Assembly (NCBI GenBank): GCA_026770615.1
Contig: MU631555.1
Location: forward strand, 128,765 to 138,955
Reading direction: 5' to 3'
Source: Pavlovales sp. CCMP2436
Lineage: Eukaryota > Haptophyta > Pavlovophyceae > Pavlovales
Length of the DNA stretch: 10,191 nucleotides
Every line of letters starts with the position of its first letter. The stretch's first letter is position 1. Under the pieces are notes generated by a model, which searched no databases, was not told where the DNA came from, and saw only the letters and a program-made list of their open reading frames with translations. This document shows, one piece after another, positions 1 through 5,767 of this stretch. Position numbers and translations under genes: made by a program.

Positions 1-194
1 ATGACCACGTGGTCTGCCTCTCTGAACAGCTTCGCGTGCTTGTCCACGAAGGTCTTCACGAGGCGCACGTTGCTCGCCGGCTCGTACTTAGCATCTTCGC
101 ATAGCGCCTCGTTGGCCCACTCCTCGATCTGCCCGTCGAGTATAGCGCAGTAGGAGATATTGCGGACGCCCACGTCCACGGCGACCACGAGCAT
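1..194 (-). CDS. Holliday junction resolvase, RuvC-like (poxvirus A22 type), N-terminal part
   Basis: Partial gene that runs off the left edge; 64 codons are visible from an ATG at 194. The protein opens with a hydrophobic strand leading to V-D-V-G-V-R-N-I-S-Y-C (Asp7, Gly9, Asn12). This is the first catalytic-Asp strand of the RuvC/RNase H-fold resolvases of poxviruses, iridoviruses and phycodnaviruses. The next acidic motif of the family would fall just beyond the window. In the family, the enzyme cuts four-way junctions so that concatemeric viral DNA can be resolved before packaging. The ATG is the first Met after an in-frame TGA at 222-224. The gene lies 31 bases downstream of the small membrane-protein gene on the same strand, so the two may share a transcript. 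The family call rests on the N-terminal motif only. Confidence 0.68.
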   Translation of the reverse strand, partial: MLVVAVDVGVRNISYCAILDGQIEEWANEALCEDAKYEPASNVRLVKTFVDKHAKLFREADHVV

Positions 195-225
195 GAGCAC
201 ACCACACGGCGCGCCCGAAAATCAG

Positions 226-510
226 CTAGAGGAAAAGGTACCCTGCCACCGCTCCCAGCACGGGCACGAGCACGAAGTGGACCTGTGTCTTCTCGTCTAG
301 CTCGTCCTCGTCCGGGTCGACCTGGAACGTCTTGATCGCGCCATGCTCCGTAAAAAACACCGCGGGCCACTTGGTCGCGTAGCAGACTAGCGTGGCCAGC
401 GCGCCTACGATTTAGCCCCGCTTGAGAGGGGTGCCCGCGCCGACGAACCCGAGGAACTCCTCCACCGTCTGCGGGGCTCTGCGGACCGTCTCAAAGGGAA
501 GCGCCTCCAT
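226..510 (-). pseudogene. Small two-segment membrane protein, broken by one in-frame TAA
   Basis: The minus-strand frame opens at an ATG at 510, the first after an in-frame TAG at 520-522, and closes at a TAG at 226-228. It gives 94 codons, of which codon 33 (412-414) is TAA. On both sides the same frame reads as protein. Residues 1-32 form a short soluble head containing ETVRRAPQTVEEFLGFVG. After the stop comes a hydrophobic segment (IVGALATLVCYA, about 34-53), then an acidic loop with DPDEDELDEK. A second hydrophobic segment (VHFVLVPVLGAVAGYLFL, about 77-94) forms the C terminus. Small two-pass proteins of this kind are common in viruses with an inner virion membrane, but I recognise no specific family. 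One substitution, for example CAA to TAA, would explain the break. It sits just upstream of the resolvase gene and divergent from the 59-residue gene. Confidence 0.5.
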
Positions 511-712
511 CTGGTTCGGCTATCAGTCGCGCGTCCGAAAAAGATAGCTCATTAAACAGAGAATGTATCGCCGAAGAGTCGACGATTGTGTTGGCCGGCC
601 CGGTCGCGACGGACACTGTGTACACCTGTCAACCAACCGCCGACCGTGTTTTTTTGTGTTTTTTGTGTTTTTTTTCTTCTTTTTCTGAGCGTACAGCTAA
701 GCAGCTAAACGA
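511..712. promoter_or_regulatory. Divergent promoter region with T-rich tract
   Basis: This gap separates the minus-strand membrane-protein start (510) from the plus-strand 59-residue gene (713). It holds an A-rich stretch at about 537-557, suitably placed for the leftward gene. A strong T-rich tract with runs of T8, T6 and T8 separated by GTG or C lies at about 648-687, ending about 25 bases before the rightward ATG. Such AT-rich islands stand out in this GC-rich window and are the usual form of viral early/late promoters. No exact known promoter motif was recognised. The middle part (560-645) shows nothing clear. Confidence 0.45.
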
Positions 713-892
713 ATGGACGCATCCGTCGCCGTCGCCGAGTTGCCGCGCGAGGACGGCCCGCACCGGCCCGTCAAGGTCAAGGACTACATGTACTCGCGCA
801 AGGGCTCCGTGCCGATCAAGGTCAAGGCGCACACGCGTGGCCTGCCGCGTGCCAAGCAGGGGAGCGTCGAGGGGCCCTTGGGCGCGCTCTAG
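713..892 (+). CDS. Small basic virion-type protein, 59 aa
   Basis: An ATG-to-TAG frame of 59 residues with third positions strongly G/C, as in the other viral genes. The N terminus is acidic and Ala/Val rich. The core is basic: RPVKVKDYMYSRKGSVPIKV is followed by KAHTRGLPRAKQG. The pattern (V-K-x-Y-x-x-R-K-G-x-x-x-x-V-K-x-H-x-R) resembles very short basic proteins found in many algal and giant viruses and some phages, with no settled function. DNA binding or a virion role is inference from charge only. It is preceded by the T-rich promoter tract. Its stop codon shares the palindrome CTAG (889-892) with the stop of the convergent ATPase gene. It was chosen over the longer overlapping frames because those show no protein-like composition. 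Confidence 0.6.
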   Translation: MDASVAVAELPREDGPHRPVKVKDYMYSRKGSVPIKVKAHTRGLPRAKQGSVEGPLGAL

Positions 893-1859
893 CGCCCGCG
901 CCCGTGCACCTGCGCCATCTGCTCGGCGGTGGGTATCTCGGGCATGCGCAGCTTCACGCCGTCGAGGGGCAGCGCGTTCGTCGCCAGGGGCACCGCGCTG
1001 GACGATGTCACGCTGGCCCAGTAGTCTTCGTCGCCGAGCAGAAACGGGCCGGGGTCGTCGGCCTTGAACCATTTCAAGACCTCCCATGGTTTGGAGGGTC
1101 GCTGGTGTCGACGATCAGAATATCATTATCTTCAGTATAAGCATCCATTAGCGTGTAAAACGCTTCGCGCGTCATGAAGTCGGCGAAGTCGCGCCAGAGC
1201 GCCTCGCGCTGTCCCTCCTGCTTGTTGTGCAAGATTAGAACGTGGTCGGCGTTCGAGCGCAGCGTCGGCGTGATCGCCTTGGCGTACTGCGTGGTGATCA
1301 TAGTGAACAGCTTGTAGTGCCGCCCGGCCACGAATAGCTCGGCGATCGCCGGGTCGTAGCGGATGCGCGTGTCTGAGATGACATCGTCCAGGATGATGAA
1401 GAAGGGGGCCTTCTTCTCGCGCTCCTCCTCGGTCAGGCGCGCGTCGTTCATGATGGACTTTTGCCGGTCGAACACCGCGTGTAGGATCGCCGGGTCGAAC
1501 CGGTTGAAGATGTACTTGGCCGGCATGTACTGCCGCCAGTAATGGTTGAGCTCGTCCGTCTGCGAGATGCAGATGCCCGCGGGGAAGTGCTCCATGAGCG
1601 AGTGCAGGATGTGGCGGTAGGCGAAGCTCTTGCCGGTGCGCCGCTTGCCGATCGCGATCACCGTGTCGTCGAATTTCATCGTGCTCGGGTCGAACTGCGC
1701 GAGGCGCGGGATCTTGACCTCCTCGTACTTGTCCGAGTTGAGCATGGGCATGCGCCTCTTCTTGACGTCGCCCTGCGCGGCGTGCGAGGTCCACTCGGCC
1801 TCGAGGCCGCTCGCGTCGGCGCCCGCCTTGGGATCGTCTTTGGCGTCCTTGTCGAGCAT
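889..1859 (-). CDS. Genome-packaging ATPase, A32-like (FtsK/HerA superfamily), frameshifted near the C terminus
   Basis: The ATP-driven motor that pumps DNA into the capsid in Nucleocytoviricota, polintons and related viruses. The main frame begins at ATG 1859. It has Walker A GKRRTGKS (residues 71-78), Walker B FFIILDD (153-159, acidic pair 158-159), the TTQ motif (189-191), and the LRSNAD segment (200-205) typical of the A32 group. A lysine/acid-rich head of about 50 residues precedes the fold. The frame ends early at a TGA (1074-1076) just after DTSDPPN. The family tail continues one frame over, from about 1089 down to the TAG at 889-891, with WEVLKWFKADDPGPF and LGDEDYW. The switch lies at about 1086-1091 and needs one missing base. 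The ATPase call is firm; whether the shift is real decay or an assembly error is open. ATG 1859 is the first after an in-frame TAA (1902-1904). Confidence 0.9.
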
Positions 1860-1860
1860 C

Positions 1861-1887
1861 CGGCTCAGACGGCTCAGACGGCTCAGA
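1861..1887. repeat. Three tandem copies of a 9-bp unit upstream of the ATPase
   Basis: CGGCTCAGA occurs three times head to tail (1861-1869, 1870-1878, 1879-1887), followed by CGG. It sits directly before the ATPase start codon, in its presumed leader. A fixed 9-base unit keeps frame, so it could be a relic of a coding repeat (Ser-Glu-Pro or Arg-Leu-Ser on the minus strand). No function is known. Confidence 0.8.
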
Positions 1888-1901
1888 CGGGGGACCGAAA
1901 G

Positions 1902-2057
1902 TTAGGGCGAGGTCATTCCCCCTGCCCACGGTGTGTTGACGATCTGCTGGCCAATGGTCGCTATCGTTTCCAGCTCTCCGGTGTCGGCGGTGGCGGCGGC
2001 GCGGTCGGCGATGGCGGCGCGCAGCTCATCGCTCAGCTCAGCGCCAAGTAGTGCCAT
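1902..2057 (-). CDS. Small Ala-rich hypothetical protein, 51 aa
   Basis: A minus-strand ATG-to-TAA frame whose start overlaps the last 20 bases of the upstream Gly-rich/coiled-coil gene. It stops 42 bases before the ATPase ATG, so it fills an otherwise empty gap. The sequence has a likely amphipathic helix (ELSDELRAAIADRAAATAD) followed by GELETIATIGQQIVNT and a Pro/Gly tail. It shares the reading frame of the ATPase, separated only by its TAA, so it could alternatively be a lost N-terminal extension of that protein. It could also be a frameshifted end of the upstream gene. No family recognised; coding status rests on composition and the tight overlap. Confidence 0.4.
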   Translation of the reverse strand: MALLGAELSDELRAAIADRAAATADTGELETIATIGQQIVNTPWAGGMTSP

Positions 2058-3811
2058 CGCCGAGGCCACGGTGTGACTGCGACTGTATGCGCGATGGCCC
2101 AGCCTCCCCCGTGGGCCGCGAGCGTCTGTTATTCATTGTATCGATACCCGCCTGGGTCATTCTTCTGGTTTCCGACTGTTGCGACTGTAGGTCCGATGGC
2201 CCAGCCTCCGAGCGCTGCTGTGGCTGTAGGTCCGAGCGCTGCGACTGTTGCGATTGCTCAACAGTCGCGTAGAACGTATTGGCTGCCTGTGACACGTAGG
2301 GGTTATCCGTCGTCCTATTCCTTTGCCATGAGGTCGCCATCCCAAAGTCAGATTCTGCGCTTTGTGCACTAATTTGTGCCTGCCTTTGTATGAGCTTTCG
2401 TCGTGTTTCATTATCATCGTCCGCTTGGGCTTGTCGCCGTTCTGTTGCTCGCCTCCGCGCTGCTTCTTCTGCTGCATCGTCGCGGGCTGCTGTTGCTCGC
2501 CTCCGCGCTGCTTCTTCTGCTGCTTCGTATGCGCGGTTTGACAGTAAGCGCGCTTGCCATCTCCTGTCTGTTTGCTCTGTCGCCGCGTCTCGTTGGGCTA
2601 TAAACTCGGTTCGGGATGCATCTGTGCGCACGTTGGCGGACCTGCCCACCTCATTGTCATCATCCTCGTCATCATCATCCTCGCCTTCTGCTGCTGCTGC
2701 TGCTGCTTCCCTTGCTCTTGCTCTTCTTGCCGCATCCGCTCGCTGCGCTTCAGCCGCTCGGCGATGCGTTTCAACTGCAGTTGCGGCCCGAGCCGCTCGG
2801 GTTGCCTCTTTCGATGGTACCGCTGCTGCCAGCGGCAACCCATCATCGTCATCGTCAGTGTCGTCCCCGCTGGACGGCGGCCCCTGCTGCCTCTGCGGCG
2901 GAGGCGGGTTAAAATAGTTTAAAGGACTCAGTAGATATCCTAGAGGGTTAAGAGCGTAAAACCAACCAGGTGTCTCATCGCCTCCCCCACCGCCTCCGCC
3001 CCTGCCATCGCCCCCCTGCGCCCCCTCCGCCGCCGCCCCTGCCATCGCCCCCTCCGCCGCCGCCGCCTCCGCCGCCGCCGCCGCCGCCTCCGCCTCCGCC
3101 GCCGCCGCCGCCCCCGCCATTGTTACCAAAGACCGGTGTGTGGTAGGGCGTCAACTTCTCATTCCAATCCGGACGCGCAGTCAGGTAGCAGTTGCTTCGC
3201 GTATCCACGTTCACGACGAGTTCGTTAATGTCGCGGTCAGTGGGCCGCTGCTGCTTGACGATGAACTTGTAATAATGCCACGCCTGATCCATCGTCTGCG
3301 GGCCCATGGCATAGAGCGCGCCAATGTATGTGTCAAACGACTTCCTCTTCCGGTACTCGCCCGCCAGGTACCCGTGCGCGCCTGGGATATGCAAGAGGTG
3401 GTTATTGGCCCTCGGGATGCAGCGCGTCTGTACATTCGATAGGATCTCCGCGTCTTGCCTCTCGTTTTGCCCGAGGTGTCGCGTGGTAGGATCAACGTAT
3501 GGCACCGGCACATATGAGGACTCTATGTTTGAGCCCAATTCTCCGGTGAGGAAGGCTTCAAAGCCCTGGTACATGTCCACGTCCGCCATTGTCTTGTAGT
3601 CGGCGAGTTTCTCACTCGCGATCTCCCTCAGACCCTGTTCCGCCATCACATCGCGGAGCTGGTCAGGTATGTTCCTGTTGTTTTGCGCGTCGTAACCGAC
3701 TTTGAGTGCCATGCGCTCGAGGATCTTCAGCTCATGGGTGCGGTCGGAGACGGTCGGTGCCCGCAGCGCCGCGAGCGACGACGGTGTGTTGCGCCCGGTC
3801 CAGCCCCACAT
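2038..3811 (-). CDS. Gly-rich and coiled-coil-like virion protein of unknown function, frameshifted in the GGC tract
   Basis: Two minus-strand frames are best read as one gene of about 590 residues. The first part starts at ATG 3811 (MWGWTGRNTP). It has a folded-looking domain of about 230 residues with no family I recognise, including LGSNIESSYVPVPYVDPTTR and YIGALYAMGPQTMDQAWHYY, then runs into poly-Gly. After the tract the other frame continues with a hydrophobic WFYALNPLGYLLSPLNYF, an Asp run, Ala/Arg/Glu-rich helix (16-residue repeat) and a Gln/Ser-rich tail ending in TGA at 2038-2040. The switch is explained by one extra base in a run of six (3011-3016), where the sister copy of the same unit has five. 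An upstream ATG at 3859 is in frame but lies inside the likely promoter, so 3811 is preferred. The place next to capsid genes suggests a structural role. Confidence 0.6.
2443..2523. repeat. 48-bp direct duplication within the coiled-coil region
   Basis: An identical 33-base block occurs at 2443-2475 and 2491-2523, giving a 48-base (16-residue) period. On the coding (minus) strand it produces the repeated AAEEAARRRAT element of the helical C-terminal half. It is in frame and therefore probably arose by slippage under coding constraint. Confidence 0.8.
2975..3120. repeat. GGC/GGN triplet tract with a duplicated unit
   Basis: About 145 bases of nearly pure CCG/CCN triplets (plus strand) encode poly-Gly on the minus strand. 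Inside it a near-duplicate unit containing GCGATGGCAGGGGCGG appears twice (around 2998-3018 and 3038-3055). The two copies differ by one base in a C run (six at 3011-3016, five in the other copy), which shifts the frame. Tracts like this are prone both to replication slippage and to sequencing error. Confidence 0.8.
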
Positions 3812-3870
3812 GGCGCGCTTACGACGGCCCCAGAAAAAATATTCTGTGGTGGCTGTCAACAGCCTCTCCC
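3812..3870. promoter_or_regulatory. Compact divergent promoter with an AT-rich dyad
   Basis: Only 59 bases separate the leftward start at 3811 from the rightward ATG at 3871. In the middle, at 3831-3846, lies CAGAAAAAATATTCTG: CAGAA and TTCTG arms around an A/T core, in otherwise GC-rich DNA. The position and the TATA-like core suggest a shared bidirectional promoter. This also argues that translation of the leftward gene starts at 3811 and not at 3859. Confidence 0.45.
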
Positions 3871-4747
3871 ATGGCGCAGATCAGAGGGGCACGGCAGATC
3901 GAGCGGGAGCTCGGCATGCGTGATATGTACCCCGCGATCGATACGTACGGCGGCGGGACCAATCCGGGAACGCAGCCCATGCCCACAATCAGCTACGGTC
4001 AAAGGGGGAACGCTGAGGACCCGTACAAGGATACCGGGCTTCTACAACCCCACCCCAGCCTTCGGCGCGTACCAGCGCGATAGCCGTGCGGCGGAGGACC
4101 TCAGAGACTACTACGACACGATCAACTCGGTGGCCCAGGTGAACAACCCGGCTGTCACCCACACTGCGCCTATCACCGAGCGCGAGATCAACATGATGTC
4201 GGAGACCAAGGACATCGACAGGACCAAGAAGTGGGAGCAGTACTGGTGGTCCACTGCCGACCCCGCGAAGCCGTGGACGATGATCGAGCTCAACAAGATC
4301 GACCCCGCGATGGTGCAGCGCAAGATGGACGCGATCAAGGAGGTGAGCCAGTTCGCCCTGGACAAGGCCATCATCAAGCACCTGGGGCACAACGGGGACC
4401 CCCACCTGGCGCAGATGCAGTACATGATGGACCAGGGCATGATGGACCACATGCCCGAGCAGGTGGTCATCGACTCGACGCCGTACACGCGCGGCCCGCT
4501 CTCGCTGTTTGGCCTGTCGGGAGACAGCGACAAATCGCGGAGCGCCAAGACGGTCACCCTGCCGCGCCAGAACTTCTGCGGAAAGCTGGCCGCGGGCGAT
4601 GCATACACGACCATGTCGAGGGAAGGGGCTACCGATCTCGGCGCAGTCTTCCGCGTTCCCAGCATTGCGCGTCCTCCGCCCCGCGTCGTGCCCGCTGCGG
4701 GTGCTGCGGGTTCGGGTTTTACGGGGTTTTTCACAGGTGCTACATAA
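3871..4747 (+). CDS. Unrecognised virion-type protein of about 290 aa, one frameshift
   Basis: The gene starts at ATG 3871 (MAQIRGARQIERELGMRDMY). It reads in one frame to about 4036, then in another to the TAA at 4745-4747. The switch falls at GGG (4036-4038): the first frame gives EDPYKDTG and the second picks up at once with FYNPTPAFGAYQRD, so one surplus base explains it. The rest is soluble and partly helical, with KKWEQYWWSTADPAKPW, a Met-rich stretch (LAQMQYMMDQGMMDHMPEQ) and a Gly/Pro/Phe tail. No catalytic motif or membrane segment is visible, and I recognise no family. The strand and order, upstream of the MCP, suggest a minor capsid or core protein, but this is inference. Without the shift, the short frame would end at a TAG at 4081-4083. 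Confidence 0.65.
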
Positions 4748-4786
4748 GCGGACTCGCCGTCCGCTTGGCCCGACCCGCCGTTTTTT
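4747..4786 (+). terminator. Hairpin followed by T6 at a gene end
   Basis: Right at the TAA of the preceding gene is a perfect 7-bp stem: AGCGGAC (4747-4753) and GTCCGCT (4759-4765) around a 5-base loop, followed at 4781-4786 by six T. Palindromes at transcript ends mark polyadenylation in some giant viruses, which makes this a candidate transcript-end signal. It is a single case, in GC-rich DNA where chance stems are common. Confidence 0.3.
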
Positions 4787-4810
4787 CGAAGGCCCTAGCG
4801 ACGGCCGGAC

Positions 4811-5755
4811 ATGCTCGGCCTCGCGCTCCTCGGCTCGGCGGCGTTCGGCGCCGCGCACGCCGCGGTCCGCGCGCAGCCGCGTGCTGCCAAGCGTTAGCCT
4901 TCGCCCGCGGCGCCCCCGTCGGCGCTCTACGACGTGCACACGATTACAAACATCCGCAACCGGCCGATGGACCGCGACGGCGCGGGGCTCGCGATCGGCG
5001 CGCCCCCCATGCGCGCGCTCCCGTGGGACGTGGGGCCGTCCGACCCGCTCGCCGGGCTGCCGACCGGCGTCGCGCCCAAGTCGACGCCCGCGCCGAGCTT
5101 TGGGCCCGGCGGGTTTGGCGGGCTGCCGGCCGGCCGCGTCGGGTTGGCGGTGATGCCCTACGACGGGTTCAACGTGAAGTTCCACGGCGGTCCGCCAGCG
5201 CCCGCCTGGGAGCCGGCGAGCGAGGTGTCGCGCTACATGGCGCTCCCAGCGCCGCCCATGAAGCCAGTCAAGCTCGTCATCAAGGTGAAGCCGGTCGCGG
5301 GGGGCGACCCGCACGCGCTCGACCCGCACGTCGTGACTGTGATCCCCGCGCGTTTGCGCTCCGTGACCGAGTTCGAGGAGCTCCAGGCGCGTGCGGATTT
5401 TCAGGGTTTCGGCGCCGAGCCGCGCGCCGCGCCGTCGCCCGCCGCGCCCGCCGAGTTGGGCGAGGCACAGGCGGTGAGCGCGGCGCCGCTCGACGCGGAG
5501 GGCGCGCTGGCGCTCTTTGCGACTGCGGACGCGGAGGTGCACGCGGCGGCGCTCGCGTCGCGGCCGAGCGCGGAGGTGGGCGACGCGGCGCAGGTCCTCG
5601 CGGCGCAGCGGCGCGCGCTGAACCGTCCGGTGCGGGCGGCGATGCCGCGTGTCAAGCCGCCGTGCAAGTGTGCGGGCAATAAGGCGTGCGCCGAGGCGTG
5701 CGCGCACAGGAACAAGAAGGCGCCGCCAAAACTTTCGGAGCCTCCGAACGCATAG
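4811..5755 (+). pseudogene. Unrecognised Pro/Ala-rich protein with N-terminal hydrophobic segment and C-terminal Cys cluster; one in-frame TAG
   Basis: An ATG at 4811 opens a frame of 315 codons closed by TAG at 5753-5755, interrupted at codon 29 (4895-4897) by another TAG. The first 28 residues look like a signal or membrane anchor (MLGLALLGSAAFGAAHA, then a basic stretch). After the stop comes a soluble protein with YDVHTITNIRNRPMDRDG, long Pro/Gly/Ala regions and a Lys/Val-rich strand (KPVKLVIKVKPV). Near the end are four Cys and one His, in C-x-C-x5-C-x3-C-x-H order, which could bind zinc. No ATG follows the internal TAG closely; the next in-frame Met is in NRPM. Thus either the gene is inactivated or translation uses a later start and the hydrophobic head is separate. 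It is in the same frame as the MCP, 12 bases downstream. Function unknown; probably structural. Confidence 0.5.
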
Positions 5756-5767
5756 AGCGAAGGCAAA

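Noticed and set aside
1074..1095. Programmed -1 frameshift in the ATPase
   Set aside because: No slippery heptamer in the zero frame at the switch, and packaging ATPases of this group are not known to use one.
2390..2917. Plus-strand Ser/Ala-rich frame of 175 codons
   Set aside because: Complement of the Ala/Arg/Asp-rich coiled-coil region; low complexity only.
4231..5682. Plus-strand frame of 483 codons
   Set aside because: Overlaps two protein-like frames and is almost only Ala, Arg, Gly and Pro: a GC shadow.
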